Positions 22,710 through 31,548 of a DNA stretch of 64,000 nt are shown here, piece by piece; position 1 is the first letter of the stretch, and each line of letters starts with the position of its first letter. The notes beneath the pieces are model-generated. The model had not been told where the DNA came from. It saw only the letters and a program-made list of their open reading frames with translations, and did not search any database. Source of the DNA: Tessaracoccus rhinocerotis (GTDB lineage: Bacteria; Actinomycetota; Actinomycetes; Propionibacteriales; Propionibacteriaceae); NCBI RefSeq assembly GCF_007197885.1, contig NZ_VKKG01000002.1, positions 248,001 through 312,000 of the forward strand, written 5' to 3'. The translations under genes and the position numbers were made by a program.

Positions 22710-24638
22710 TCATCGCGGCCGTGCGGCTCCCGGATCCTCGGGCGGCACCAGGGCCACCAGCGTCACCCCGACCGATGGGATCTTCGCCTCCGGCGTCACG
22801 ACCGTCACGTCACCGTCGGCGATCGTGAACATCAGTACCGCGTCGTCGCCGCGCCGCTCGCGGAACTGCTCGAGGGTGAACTCCTCGGTGAGTTTGGTGC
22901 GCTTGACGGTGTACCCGTCCTCGATCAGCTGGCGCAGCTGGTCGTGCGTGCGAGCCGGATGGAAACACGTCCGGGCGCTCAGGTGTGACGCGGTCTGGGT
23001 GCGGGGGGAGCCGGCGCCGGTCTCGGCGTCGGAGCGGGGGAGTTGGTACACGTTCGCCCGCCCCAGGACGTGGGCGAACTCGCGCGCCGCGGTGGCGTTC
23101 ACCTCGTCCTCCGGCGTGCCCGCGATCAGGGACTTGATACCGGGCAGCTCCATGTCCTTGGCGGCGTAGTCGCTGAGGATGTTGGCCGTGACGGAGCGGA
23201 GCCCGGCCCGGCGCGCCCCGGCCAGCTTGGTGTAGTCGCGCGCCACCAGCGTTGTCGTGACGTCTGCCGCGTCGAGCGCCTTCGCGGCCTCGACCATCCA
23301 GGGCGAGCCACCCACGAACACCACGCCCTGCGGCGAGGCGGTCGCCAGGCCCAGCTTCTCGGCCAGCCTGCCCACGCCGAGGCCGTAGATCGCCACGGTG
23401 CACACGATCACGAAGAAGACCAGTGGCACCAGTTCCTCTGCCTGGGCCGCCAGTTCCATCAGGTTCTGGGCGCGCCGTTGGAGCGCTGCGGCCTCCTCGC
23501 CGCTGGCCCCGGCGGCCGCCTCCGCGGTGGACTCGGCGGCGTGCATGAACTCGAGCCCGAAGATGCTCGTCACGGCGGCCGCGACGATGCCGCGCGGTGC
23601 CATGAACGACAGCAGCGTGCGCTCCTGGCGCGTGACGGGCGTCCCCAGGAGGCCCAACAGGATGCTCGCCGGCCGCACCAGCACCACCAGGACGAGGACG
23701 AACACGATGCCGCGGGGGGCGATCGCGGCCACCGCCTCAGGGGCGATCCGGCCCGCTAGCATCACGAACAGCACCCCGACGAGCAGTACCTGCAGGTGCT
23801 CGGAGAACTCCTGGACGTGGCGCAGGTGCAGCTCCGGACGGTTGCCGAGGTAGATGCCCAGGACGGTCACCGTCAGCAGGCCGCTCTCGGACTGGATCGA
23901 GTTGGACAGCACCAGGGAGCCGATGGCGACCGAGAGTACAACGACGCCGTGGAGGAAGTCCGGCACGAGGTGGCGCCGGACCAGTTGTTCCAGCAGCCAC
24001 CCGAGCCCCAGCCCGAGCACGGCGGCCACGCCGATGGTCAGCAGCAGGGAGCCGACCAGTTGCGGCAGCGCGTCGCCGCTGCGGCCCAGCAGCACGCCCT
24101 GGAACACCAGGACGGCGAGGATTGCGCCGATGGGGTCGACGACGATGCCCTCCCACTTCAGCAGGGCGGCGACCCGTCTGGTCGGCCGCAGCATTCGCAG
24201 GATCGGCCCGATGACCGTGGGGCCCGTCACGATCAGGATGGCGCCCACGAGCAGCGCCACCTCGAGTGAGAAACCGAGCAGCCAGGCGGTGACGGTGATC
24301 AGCACCCATGCGATCAGCGGCGTGATGGAGAACAACCGGAGCACCGGACGGCCGAGGTCTCGCACGTCCCGCAGTCGCAGTGAGAGGCTGCCCTCGAACA
24401 GGATGATCCCCACCGACAGGGTCACGGCGCCGAACAGGACGTCGCGGCCCAGTGCCGCGTCGGGCGAGACCAGCCGGCCCAGCCCGAAGCCCACCACGAG
24501 GAGCAGCAGGATGGACGGGACGCGGAGTTGCCAGGCCGCCCACTGGCACAGGGCGGCGACGACGGCCACCAGCGCGAGGTAGCCGGCGGGATCCATCCCG
24601 GCCAGCGCGGTGAGCAGTGACTCCCAGAGGTGTTCCAC
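22710..24638 (-). CDS. CPA1-type cation:proton antiporter with C-terminal NAD-binding-like domain
   Basis: A 642-residue protein. The first about 400 residues are 12-13 membrane segments of the NhaP/CPA1 antiporter type (VRVPSILLLLVVGFGLG; LFEGSLSLRLRDVR; TGPTVIGPILR; MAPRGIVAAAVTS). The C-terminal cytosolic part has a Rossmann-like GVVFVGGSPWMVEAAKALD with DYTKLAGARRAGLRSVTANI, resembling TrkA-N regulatory domains. It probably exchanges Na+ or K+ for H+. GTG at 24638 has AGG 8 bases upstream, which decides the start over a longer frame that runs through the divergent promoter. Confidence 0.87.
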   Translation of the reverse strand: MEHLWESLLTALAGMDPAGYLALVAVVAALCQWAAWQLRVPSILLLLVVGFGLGRLVSPDAALGRDVLFGAVTLSVGIILFEGSLSLRLRDVRDLGRPVLRLFSITPLIAWVLITVTAWLLGFSLEVALLVGAILIVTGPTVIGPILRMLRPTRRVAALLKWEGIVVDPIGAILAVLVFQGVLLGRSGDALPQLVGSLLLTIGVAAVLGLGLGWLLEQLVRRHLVPDFLHGVVVLSVAIGSLVLSNSIQSESGLLTVTVLGIYLGNRPELHLRHVQEFSEHLQVLLVGVLFVMLAGRIAPEAVAAIAPRGIVFVLVLVVLVRPASILLGLLGTPVTRQERTLLSFMAPRGIVAAAVTSIFGLEFMHAAESTAEAAAGASGEEAAALQRRAQNLMELAAQAEELVPLVFFVIVCTVAIYGLGVGRLAEKLGLATASPQGVVFVGGSPWMVEAAKALDAADVTTTLVARDYTKLAGARRAGLRSVTANILSDYAAKDMELPGIKSLIAGTPEDEVNATAAREFAHVLGRANVYQLPRSDAETGAGSPRTQTASHLSARTCFHPARTHDQLRQLIEDGYTVKRTKLTEEFTLEQFRERRGDDAVLMFTIADGDVTVVTPEAKIPSVGVTLVALVPPEDPGAARPR

Positions 24639-24674
24639 CTTCAAAGCCTCCCACGGCTCAGTGCCGCGCCGCCG

Positions 24675-24680
24675 TAGGCT
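24675..24680 (+). promoter_or_regulatory. -10 element of the membrane protein gene at 24688
   Basis: TAGGCT, 7 bases before the ATG, in the 49-base divergent gap with the antiporter gene; leaderless arrangement. Confidence 0.4.
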
Positions 24681-24687
24681 GTGGAAC

Positions 24688-25314
24688 ATGATCGACGTCT
24701 TCCAGGCCTTGGGGGCGGCCCTCGGGCTGGAGGCGGGCCTGTACCGGGACTACACGGCGGCGACGCTGTGGGCCGCGCTCGGGGTGGCGCTGCTGGCCGG
24801 GACCTCGACGATGCTCGGCCACGTCGCGATCCTCCTGTTGAACAAGATCTCCGGCCTGAGACTGGTGACCAGCCTGCTGCTGAGCTTCGTGACGCTGGTT
24901 TTCCTGTACGCGAGCCAGGGTGCGGTGACCTGGGCGGTGGCGACGCTCACGCTGCGGCGCACGCTCCCGCTCGTGCCGCTGATAGCCGTCGCGTTGCTGG
25001 CGCTGGCGCCCCTGGTGTTCAACTTCATCACGGCGCTGCCCCATCTGGGGCTGGGGATCGGACGGCTCCTGCAGGCGTGGAGCTTCCTCGTGTTCTGGCT
25101 CGGCGTCGGGGTCACGTTCCAGTTGTCGTGGCCGTGGGCGCTCGGGTTCACGATCAGCGGGTGGCTGGTGATGCAGTTGGCGTCCCGGCTCCTGCACCGC
25201 CCCCTCGGCTGGGTCTACTCCCGGCTCTGGACGCTCGCCACCGGCCGGCCCACCATGGTGACCTCACAAGACATCCTGAGCGGCATGCCCATCATTCCTG
25301 TGGTGGCGAAATGA
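24688..25314 (+). CDS. Polytopic membrane protein of unknown function
   Basis: A 208-residue protein with five hydrophobic segments (ATLWAALGVALLAGTSTML; LRLVTSLLLSFVTLVFLYA; LPLVPLIAVALLALAPLVF; AWSFLVFWLGVGVTFQLSW; ALGFTISGWLVMQLA) and a short cytosolic C-terminus. The arrangement recalls YIP1-like proteins, but the match is weak. It overlaps the next gene (ATGA) and is probably expressed with that GxSxG protein as a two-gene unit. Confidence 0.7.
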   Translation: MIDVFQALGAALGLEAGLYRDYTAATLWAALGVALLAGTSTMLGHVAILLLNKISGLRLVTSLLLSFVTLVFLYASQGAVTWAVATLTLRRTLPLVPLIAVALLALAPLVFNFITALPHLGLGIGRLLQAWSFLVFWLGVGVTFQLSWPWALGFTISGWLVMQLASRLLHRPLGWVYSRLWTLATGRPTMVTSQDILSGMPIIPVVAK

Positions 25315-26249
25315 TCGGCTGGACGCTCGGCATCCTCTTCCTGCTGCTCCTGCTCTTCGTGCTGCTCTCGCCGCTGGAGTCGCTGCGGTGGTGGGCCGAC
25401 AGGGGGGAACGGGAGGTGCGCCAGACCTTCGAACTGTTGCCCCCGGAGGCCGACGCCGAGGACCAGGCGGGGCGCTACGTCGTCTACCTCTCCGGGGTGG
25501 GGGTCGTCGGTGGTGACCGACTGTCCGCGCGCGAGGAGGCCTGGCTGGAGGCGCTGCAGGAGGACCTGCCCGAGGTCCGCGTCGTCTCCGACGTGTTCCC
25601 CTACGCAGTCGACAACCGTGGACTGCTCCAGCGCACGACCGTGTGGCTCTGGTCGCGGCTGGACCGCTGGCGTCGGGCGGGTTCCATCAAGTTCGTGCCG
25701 TTGCTGATCAACATCCGCAACATCGCGAAGGTGCTCGTCTCGGCCGACCCGCGCTACGGTCCCACCCTCAACATCGGTCTCGCCCAGGAGATCTGGTGGT
25801 CCCTGCAGCGCCACGGCTACGTGCCGGGCACCAACACGCCCGTCACCATCGTCGGGTTCTCCGGCGGTGGCCAGATGGCGCTCGGGGCCGGGTGGTTCCT
25901 GAGCGGGCTCGGGGTGCCGGTCTCGGTGATCTCGGTCGGTGGGATCTTCGGCGACGACCCCGGCCTGGACCGAATCAGCCACCTCTGGCACCTCCGCGGC
26001 GGCAAGGACCACATCCAGCACCTGGGCACGATCGCCTTCCCGGGGCGCTGGGCAACCGCGCCGCTGTCGCCGTGGGGACGGGCGAAGCGGGAGGGGCGGA
26101 TCACGACGAGGGTGATCGGTCCGATGAAGCACGACGGACCGCGTGGCTACTTCGGCAGGCGCGCGTTCGGAGCCGACGGCCGCAACCACTCCGACCTCAC
26201 GCGCGCCGCCGTCTCAGACATCATCCGGACCATGGCCGCGCAGAGTTGA
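25311..26249 (+). CDS. Membrane-anchored alpha/beta-hydrolase-like protein
   Basis: A 312-residue protein with one N-terminal membrane helix (about residues 4-22), then a soluble domain. VTIVGFSGGGQMALGAGW carries the nucleophile-elbow G-F-S-G-G of serine hydrolases, with DDPGLDRISHLWHL and a C-terminal KHDGPRGYFG (possible His). The Asp and His assignments are guesses. Coupled by ATGA overlap to the preceding membrane protein, suggesting the two work together at the membrane, for example on lipids. Confidence 0.65.
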   Translation: MIGWTLGILFLLLLLFVLLSPLESLRWWADRGEREVRQTFELLPPEADAEDQAGRYVVYLSGVGVVGGDRLSAREEAWLEALQEDLPEVRVVSDVFPYAVDNRGLLQRTTVWLWSRLDRWRRAGSIKFVPLLINIRNIAKVLVSADPRYGPTLNIGLAQEIWWSLQRHGYVPGTNTPVTIVGFSGGGQMALGAGWFLSGLGVPVSVISVGGIFGDDPGLDRISHLWHLRGGKDHIQHLGTIAFPGRWATAPLSPWGRAKREGRITTRVIGPMKHDGPRGYFGRRAFGADGRNHSDLTRAAVSDIIRTMAAQS

Positions 26250-26268
26250 TCGTCGGCCACGGATGGAT

Positions 26269-26287
26269 TTAGGCTAGACAAGCCTTA
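26269..26287. promoter_or_regulatory. DtxR/IdeR-like iron box upstream of the siderophore-interacting protein
   Basis: A 19-bp imperfect palindrome beginning TTAGGCTAG and ending AGCCTTA, matching 15 of 19 positions of the DtxR/IdeR consensus as recalled. It lies 75 bases before a siderophore-interacting protein gene, the expected target class, so iron-dependent repression is likely. Confidence 0.6.
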
Positions 26288-26362
26288 CCAATTCTGCATC
26301 GCCAGCCAGGTGGGGCCGGTGGGCCGCCACCACGCATCCGAGACCCGCCAAGGAGTTCCTGC

Positions 26363-27256
26363 ATGAGTCGCCAGACGAACGGTGCGTTCCGCGCCAGGGT
26401 CGCCGGCATCCGGAGGCTGTCGGAGAACTTCACCCGCATCACCTTCGCCGGAGACGAGCTGCGCCACCTCGGCTCGGCCGGCTTCGACCAGCGGATCAAG
26501 CTCCTGTTCCCGCTCGCCGACGGCGGCTGGACGGACTTCGGCCTGTTCTCCGGCGCCACGATCTCCCAGTGGTACACCGCCTGGCGGCAACTGCCGGACG
26601 AACAGCGCAACGCCATGCGCACCTACACGGTGCGGGCGTCGCGCCCCGAGGCGGGCGAGGTCGACGTCGACTTCGTGCTGCACGGCACGGACGGCCCCGC
26701 CTCGGCCTGGGCTTCCGGCGCCGCCGAGGGCGACGGAATCGTCATCATCGGCCCGGACAGCCGGGCCGAGGGTGACGCCGGTGGCATGGAGTGGCACCCG
26801 GGCACGGCGAGGCGGGTGCTGATCGCCGGCGATGAGACGGCGGTCCCCGCGATCTGCTCGATCGTGGAGTCCCTGGACGAGGGAGTCGGCGGCCACGTCT
26901 TCCTGGAGGTGCCCTCGAGTGCCGACGTCCTCCCGCTGCGGGCCCGTGCGGACCTGAGCATCGAGTGGCTCGCCCGCGACGGCTCTGGCCACGGCAGCCT
27001 CCTCACCCCTGCGGTGGAGCGGTGGGGGCGGGAGCACGTCGCCCGAAGGGAGGCCGCCGAGGTGGAGCTCGAGACGGACCCGGACGCGCTGCTGTGGGAC
27101 TCGCCGGGGGAGGCCCGGCGGGAGGCCTACGCATGGTTGGCCGGGGAGGCGGGCGTGATCACGGGCCTGCGCCGCCACCTGGTCCGGGACCTGGGGCTGG
27201 ACCGCTCGTCGGTTGCGTTCATGGGCTACTGGCGCACGGGCCGCGCCGAGAACTGA
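26363..27256 (+). CDS. Siderophore-interacting protein (FAD ferric-siderophore reductase)
   Basis: A 297-residue flavoprotein of the ViuB/SIP family. ITFAGDEL is followed by FDQRIKLLFP, then MRTYTVRASRPEAGEVDVDFVLHG binds FAD (RxYTxR pattern), and IAGDETAVPAICSIVE begins the NAD(P)H-binding lobe; the C-terminal MGYWRTGRAEN (GYWRxG) is diagnostic. It releases iron from imported ferric siderophores in the cytosol. AAGGAG precedes the ATG. A DtxR-like box upstream fits iron control. The LLM gene follows after 12 bases. Confidence 0.92.
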   Translation: MSRQTNGAFRARVAGIRRLSENFTRITFAGDELRHLGSAGFDQRIKLLFPLADGGWTDFGLFSGATISQWYTAWRQLPDEQRNAMRTYTVRASRPEAGEVDVDFVLHGTDGPASAWASGAAEGDGIVIIGPDSRAEGDAGGMEWHPGTARRVLIAGDETAVPAICSIVESLDEGVGGHVFLEVPSSADVLPLRARADLSIEWLARDGSGHGSLLTPAVERWGREHVARREAAEVELETDPDALLWDSPGEARREAYAWLAGEAGVITGLRRHLVRDLGLDRSSVAFMGYWRTGRAEN

Positions 27257-27268
27257 GAGGCTGGAGCC

Positions 27269-28270
27269 GTGAAGAAGATCGGTTTCCTGTCCTTCGGGCA
27301 CTACCGCGCCCCCGTGTCGACGGCCGGCAGCACGCTGCGGCAGCACGTGGAGATGGCCCGCGCCGCCGACGAGCTCGGCTTCGACGGCGCCTGGCTGCGC
27401 GTCCACCACTTCGAGCAGACCCTGTCCAGCCCCTTCCCGCTGCTCTCGGCGATGGCGGCCGTCACCACCCGACTCGACGTCGGCACCGGGGTGGTGGACC
27501 TGCGCTACGAGAACCCGTTGTACATGGCGGAGGAGGCCGCGGCCACCGACCTGATCAGTGACGGTCGGCTGCAGCTCGGGGTGAGCCGCGGCTCGCCCGA
27601 GCATGCCGCCGACGGGCAGGAGCAGTTCGGCCAGGTCCTCGCCGAGGGCGAGTCCTGGAGCCAGCACGCCCGCGGCAAGCTCGACACCTTCCGGCGAGCC
27701 ATCGCCGGCGAGCCCGTCGCGCGCTCGCACGTGGCGATGCAGAACGGGGACGGGCCCGACCTGCCCGTGCGTCCCCTGAGCGAGGGGCTCGGGGACAGGA
27801 TCTGGTGGGGTGCGGGCACCCATGCCACCGGCGTCTGGGCGGGGGAGCAGGGGCTCAACCTGCTCAGCTCGACGTTGCTGCTGGACGAGGACGGCAGGCC
27901 CTTCCACGTGCAGCAGGCCGACCAGGTGCGCGCCCACCGCGAGGCGTTCGCCGCAGCCGGGCACACCGGCGGCGGGCGGGCCGCGGTCACGCGTCCCGCG
28001 TTCCCGATCACCTCCGACGTCGACCAGCGCTACTTCGGCCTGCATGGCGGGACGGGGGACGCCGTCGGGGTGTTGGACAACACCCGGGCCCGCTCGGGCC
28101 CGGAGATGGCGGGTTCCGTGGAGGAGGTCGTCGCGATGCTAAGGGCCGACGACGCCGTCGCCGAGGCCGACTACGTACTGTTCGCCTGTCCCAGCCAACT
28201 CGGGCTCGACTACGTGGTCCACTGGATGGGGAACCTGGTCACCGTGGCGCGGGAACTGGGCTGGAAGTAG
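27269..28270 (+). CDS. LLM-class flavin-dependent oxidoreductase (luciferase-like)
   Basis: A 333-residue TIM-barrel protein of the bacterial luciferase-like monooxygenase family, beginning VKKIGFLSFGHYRAPVSTAGS, with ARAADELGFDGAWLRVHHFEQ and a DLISDGRLQLGVSRGSPEH segment that contacts FMN/F420. GTG start preceded by GGAG. Co-directional and close to the siderophore-interacting gene, so it may share iron regulation. Substrate unknown. Its last 32 bases overlap the convergent PH-domain gene. Confidence 0.88.
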   Translation: MKKIGFLSFGHYRAPVSTAGSTLRQHVEMARAADELGFDGAWLRVHHFEQTLSSPFPLLSAMAAVTTRLDVGTGVVDLRYENPLYMAEEAAATDLISDGRLQLGVSRGSPEHAADGQEQFGQVLAEGESWSQHARGKLDTFRRAIAGEPVARSHVAMQNGDGPDLPVRPLSEGLGDRIWWGAGTHATGVWAGEQGLNLLSSTLLLDEDGRPFHVQQADQVRAHREAFAAAGHTGGGRAAVTRPAFPITSDVDQRYFGLHGGTGDAVGVLDNTRARSGPEMAGSVEEVVAMLRADDAVAEADYVLFACPSQLGLDYVVHWMGNLVTVARELGWK

Positions 28271-29729
28271 CCAGGAACGGCGTCAGGAGGCCCGGGGTGG
28301 CGGCGTCGGCCAGGGCGATCCCGTCGGCTGTTGCGACGTCGAGGACGCCGACCGACCCCGAGCCCGCGCCGGTGGTGGCCTCCAGCGTGACGAGGCCGCG
28401 GCGGCGCTGGAACCAGGACTGCCGCACGTTCCACCCGATGATGGCCTCGCGCTCGAGCGCGTCGGTGGTGCGGTGGAGGCTGCCCGACCTGGCCACCAGG
28501 TAGTGCTCGTCCAGGCGGTGCCCCAGGCTGCGCCAGCCGTCCCGCGCCAGCCAGAGCCCGGCGGCCGCGATGACCACCACTCCCAGCGCCATGGCCCACC
28601 ACCAGCCCGGCAGCAGCGCGACGACGAGGGGCACGGTGACGACCAGCCAGCCGAGCACCACCCACAGCACCCGGAGTCGTCGGCGAAGGAATGCCTGCCG
28701 CGGGTGGGGTGCGAGGAGTTCGGGGGCCGTGGCCGGGCCGTCAGTCTCGAGGACCTTGGCCGCGACGGCGTCGGCGATGTCGCGCGGGGCGTAGGGGAGC
28801 AGCACGTTGGACTGGCTCAGGTCGTTCTTGCCGCCCTCGGAGCCCTGATTCTTCAGCCCGATCGCAAGCGCCTCGACCTGTGCGGCTCCCGCCAGGCGGA
28901 CCCCGAGCGGTTCGGCGACACGCACGCCGCGGAGCCGCTCCTCGGGGAGCGAGACGGTGCGGGTCGTGAGGAGTCCGCGGCGTACCTGCAGCAGGCCGGC
29001 GTCGCGCTCCAGCCTGTGGTTCCACCAGAGCTCAGCGTGGACCAGCAGCGAACCGATGATTCCGAGCACCAGCGGGACGACGACGAGCGCGGTCACGACC
29101 ACTCCCCAGCCTGCCCGTGCCGCCGTGCCGATGACCCAGTCCCAGGCCAGTTCGCCGAAACCGTCGGCGAACTGCAGGGCGATGCCCCAGATGCCGGCCG
29201 CGATCACCAGCGGGACCCAGGACAGCGGTGCGTAGGCGAGCCAGGCGGGGGCGAAGCGGCCCAGCACCCTCGCGTCCGCCACGCCCCGGGGAAGCAGTTC
29301 GGCCTGCAGCTGCTGGGCACTCGCCCGGTCCACCGGCGAAAGCTTCGCGGAGCCGTCGGAGCCGGTCTGCTCGGCGGTTCCGATGTGGAGGGTCGCCAGT
29401 CCGAAGAGGCGCTGGAGGGGGCCGGCGGACAGGTCGATCGCCCGGATCCGGTTGCGGGCGAAGGTGCGGGTGGTGCGCTTGAACACGCCGCTGCGGAGGA
29501 CGAACTGTTCCGGGGTCACGGTCCAGGAGGTGTTCTTCCACACCAGCCAGCTGCCGAGGGCGACGCCGCCGACGACGAGCGCGACCACGCCCAGCACGCC
29601 CAGCGCCGACCACGGGGTCCACAGCAGCGCCAGCACCAGCGTCGTCGGCACCGCGATGAGCAGGACGACGGCGGCAGTCTGCACCACGGCGACCAGGACA
29701 CTCAGCCGGCTGAGCCGGTGCTCGGTCAT
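28239..29729 (-). CDS. Bacterial PH-domain membrane protein (YdbT-like, multiple PH domains)
   Basis: A 496-residue protein with an N-terminal pair of membrane helices followed by a bPH2 domain (WTVTPEQFVLRSGVFKRTTRTF, then NRIRAIDLSAGPLQRLFGLATL), two repeats of the same helix-pair-plus-PH unit (RDAGLLQVRRGLLTTRTVSLPEERLRG; LDEHYLVARSGSLHRTTDALER). This is the YdbT arrangement. The ATG overlaps the stop of its YdbS-like partner (ATGA). YdbS/YdbT pairs in Bacillus are linked to envelope stress resistance; the same role here is inference. Confidence 0.85.
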   Translation of the reverse strand: MTEHRLSRLSVLVAVVQTAAVVLLIAVPTTLVLALLWTPWSALGVLGVVALVVGGVALGSWLVWKNTSWTVTPEQFVLRSGVFKRTTRTFARNRIRAIDLSAGPLQRLFGLATLHIGTAEQTGSDGSAKLSPVDRASAQQLQAELLPRGVADARVLGRFAPAWLAYAPLSWVPLVIAAGIWGIALQFADGFGELAWDWVIGTAARAGWGVVVTALVVVPLVLGIIGSLLVHAELWWNHRLERDAGLLQVRRGLLTTRTVSLPEERLRGVRVAEPLGVRLAGAAQVEALAIGLKNQGSEGGKNDLSQSNVLLPYAPRDIADAVAAKVLETDGPATAPELLAPHPRQAFLRRRLRVLWVVLGWLVVTVPLVVALLPGWWWAMALGVVVIAAAGLWLARDGWRSLGHRLDEHYLVARSGSLHRTTDALEREAIIGWNVRQSWFQRRRGLVTLEATTGAGSGSVGVLDVATADGIALADAATPGLLTPFLATSSPVPAPR

Positions 29730-30217
29730 ACGGCGTCCTCCGCCGTCGCCTCCGTGAGTTCGCTGAGGCGCGCGGCCAGTTCGTCGGCCGTGGCGACGGC
29801 CAGCCCGGAGATCTTGACCGGGCCGCGCGACGACGCCGTCGTGACCACCACGGTGGCCAGTCCGAAACGCTGCTCGAGCGGTCCGCGGGTGCGGTCCACC
29901 GTCTGCACCCGCGAGAGGGGAGCGATCCGCGACTCCACCCAGAACCAGCCCCGGCGCGCGTGCACCGCCGTGGCGCCCATCTCCCACAGGTGGTTGCGGT
30001 ACCGGTACCGGGGCAGGACCAGCATGATCGGCAGGCCGACGGCGGCCACCGCGATGGCGGGCCCGAAGAACCACCACCTGCCCGCCGGGATCAGCACTCC
30101 TAGGGCGACCAGCACCGCCAGCGCGGGCACCACCCACAGCGCCTGCTGCAGGGTCCACCACGGCACCGCCCTGCGGTCGGCCCGGTTGGCCGGGGCCCTC
30201 AGCGTGGGGCTTGACAT
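29726..30217 (-). CDS. Bacterial PH-domain membrane protein (YdbS-like)
   Basis: A 163-residue protein: basic N-terminus, two membrane helices (about residues 28-65), then one bPH2 domain (HLWEMGATAVHARRGWFWVESRIAPLSRVQTVDRTRGPLEQRFGLATVVV). AGGAG precedes the ATG. Forms a translationally coupled pair with the YdbT-like gene and follows the guanine deaminase gene by 16 bases. Confidence 0.85.
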   Translation of the reverse strand: MSSPTLRAPANRADRRAVPWWTLQQALWVVPALAVLVALGVLIPAGRWWFFGPAIAVAAVGLPIMLVLPRYRYRNHLWEMGATAVHARRGWFWVESRIAPLSRVQTVDRTRGPLEQRFGLATVVVTTASSRGPVKISGLAVATADELAARLSELTEATAEDAV

Positions 30218-30233
30218 GGTCTCTCCTGTTTGC

Positions 30234-30746
30234 TCAATATCGGGTCCTGTCGTGCTTGGCGAGCCAGGCGTCGAACACGTCGGTCCCGCCCTCGACCTCG
30301 ATCCGGTGGAACGGGATCGAGCGCTCTGCGTGGGGCAGGTCGATCTCTTCGTAGATGAAGGCGTCGCTGAACCCGGCGCGCTCGGCGTCGTGCTTCGTGG
30401 TGGCGAAGAACACGGCCGAGGGTCGGGCCCAGTAGATCGCGCCCAGGCACATCGGGCAGGGCTCGCACGAGGCGTAGACGACGGCCCGGTGCAACTGGAA
30501 GTCCGCCAGCTTCGCGCACGCCTCCCGGATCGCCACGATCTCGGCGTGCGCCGTCGGGTCCTTCGTGCTCGTCACCTGGTTCCAACCCTCGGCCACCACC
30601 TCGCCGTCGAGGACGACCACAGCCCCGAACGGTCCTCCGGCGTCGTCGTCCAGACCACGGGCGGCCAGGGTCACGGCGTGCTGCAGGTGGCGGGCGTGTT
30701 CGGCATCCTCGGCCGTGGCGGCCGGGTCGGGTGGTAGGTGGCTCAC
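30234..30746 (-). CDS. guaD: Nucleoside/guanine deaminase (cytidine-deaminase fold)
   Basis: A 170-residue zinc deaminase. The HAEIVAIREA motif supplies the zinc His and catalytic Glu and PCPMCLGAIYWAR supplies two zinc cysteines. AGGPFGAVVV and the C-terminal FIYEEIDLPHAERSIPFH resemble bacterial guanine deaminases, which convert guanine to xanthine; the substrate is inferred. GTG at 30746 is chosen because it overlaps the DinB stop (GTGA); an ATG six codons upstream is possible. Confidence 0.85.
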   Translation of the reverse strand: MSHLPPDPAATAEDAEHARHLQHAVTLAARGLDDDAGGPFGAVVVLDGEVVAEGWNQVTSTKDPTAHAEIVAIREACAKLADFQLHRAVVYASCEPCPMCLGAIYWARPSAVFFATTKHDAERAGFSDAFIYEEIDLPHAERSIPFHRIEVEGGTDVFDAWLAKHDRTRY

Positions 30747-31288
30747 GATGCCACCGTAGGACATCCGTTCGCGTCGCGCAGGTGGTGGGTGAGTTCGTGG
30801 GAGAAGTAGAGGGCCAGGGACGAGACCGTGAACGGCGCCCCGTCCCCGCGGCGGCCGGGGCGTTCCCACTCCTCGGCGGAGAGGCCCTCGAGCACTCCCG
30901 CCGTCTCCGCGGTGGCGACGGCGAACTCATCGGCCACCGCTGCGGGCGAGGCGTTCCAGTACTGCCGGGCGATCGCCGTCGCGTCGCCGTCGAAGTTCGA
31001 GAACACCGGGTCGTCCTCGGCCACCATGGCGCGGGTGCGTTCCTCCCACACGGTGACCACGTCGCGCAGGTGACAGGCGTACTCGAGGGGGGACCATGTG
31101 GTCTCGGCCGGGCGGTGACGGGCGTCGTCGCGGGCCAGCACCGCAGTCCAGGCCGGCGCCGCGGCGCGGAGGCGCTGCACGCTCTCGGCGGCAGGGTGCG
31201 GACTCCAGCCGCACTCGTCGCAGCCCTGTTCGAGCACGACGAGCCAGTCGCGGGTGTCCGGCGGAGGGGTGGCGGGTACGGGGGTCAT
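30743..31288 (-). CDS. DinB-family protein
   Basis: A 181-residue four-helix DinB/maleylpyruvate-isomerase-fold protein. W-x-P-L-E-Y-A-C-H-L-R-D (WSPLEYACHLRDV) and the C-terminal HELTHHLRDANG provide the three histidines expected for the metal site. Family members are thiol-dependent transferases (mycothiol or bacillithiol) or uncharacterised. It opens a four-gene reverse-strand operon with guanine deaminase and the two PH-domain proteins. Confidence 0.83.
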   Translation of the reverse strand: MTPVPATPPPDTRDWLVVLEQGCDECGWSPHPAAESVQRLRAAAPAWTAVLARDDARHRPAETTWSPLEYACHLRDVVTVWEERTRAMVAEDDPVFSNFDGDATAIARQYWNASPAAVADEFAVATAETAGVLEGLSAEEWERPGRRGDGAPFTVSSLALYFSHELTHHLRDANGCPTVAS

Positions 31289-31326
31289 GGCGCCCAGCCT
31301 AGGACCGCGACCACGCGCCCCGGGGC

Positions 31327-31479
31327 TCAGTGGCCGAGCTTCAGCCAGCCGAGAACACTGTGGCGACCGCGCGGGCGCTGCCTGCGGACCCGCTCGTTGT
31401 AGGCGAGCTCGGCCATCTCCCGGGCGGCGTTGTGCGCCACGAGGTCCTGCTGGATGTAGAGGTACTCATTGGGGCCCAT
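31327..31479 (-). CDS. Small hypothetical protein (50 residues)
   Basis: Begins MGPNEYLYIQQDLVAHNAAR and ends in a basic segment (NERVRRQRPRGRHSVLGWLKLGH). Start supported by GGAG 6 bases upstream. No known domain recognised; charged and helical. A 16-bp palindrome lies about 55 bases upstream and an ArsR-type regulator gene precedes it on the same strand. Confidence 0.55.
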   Translation of the reverse strand: MGPNEYLYIQQDLVAHNAAREMAELAYNERVRRQRPRGRHSVLGWLKLGH

Positions 31480-31532
31480 GGCCTGCTCCGATCGCGTTGG
31501 GGTGGAACTCGCTGATGTCTTCAGGGTAGATC

Positions 31533-31548
31533 CTAAAGAACTCTTTAG
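31533..31548. promoter_or_regulatory. 16-bp palindrome CTAAAGAACTCTTTAG
   Basis: A symmetric site (CTAAAGA, two central bases, TCTTTAG) in an AT-rich gap between the ArsR-type gene and the 50-residue ORF, at the spot expected for the small ORF's promoter. It is a good candidate operator for the adjacent regulator. Confidence 0.5.

Noticed and set aside
20323-22713. GH65 start at 22713 overlapping the antiporter stop
   Set aside because: The ATGA overlap is attractive, but the added 18 residues are basic and unlike family N-termini. Kept only as an alternative.
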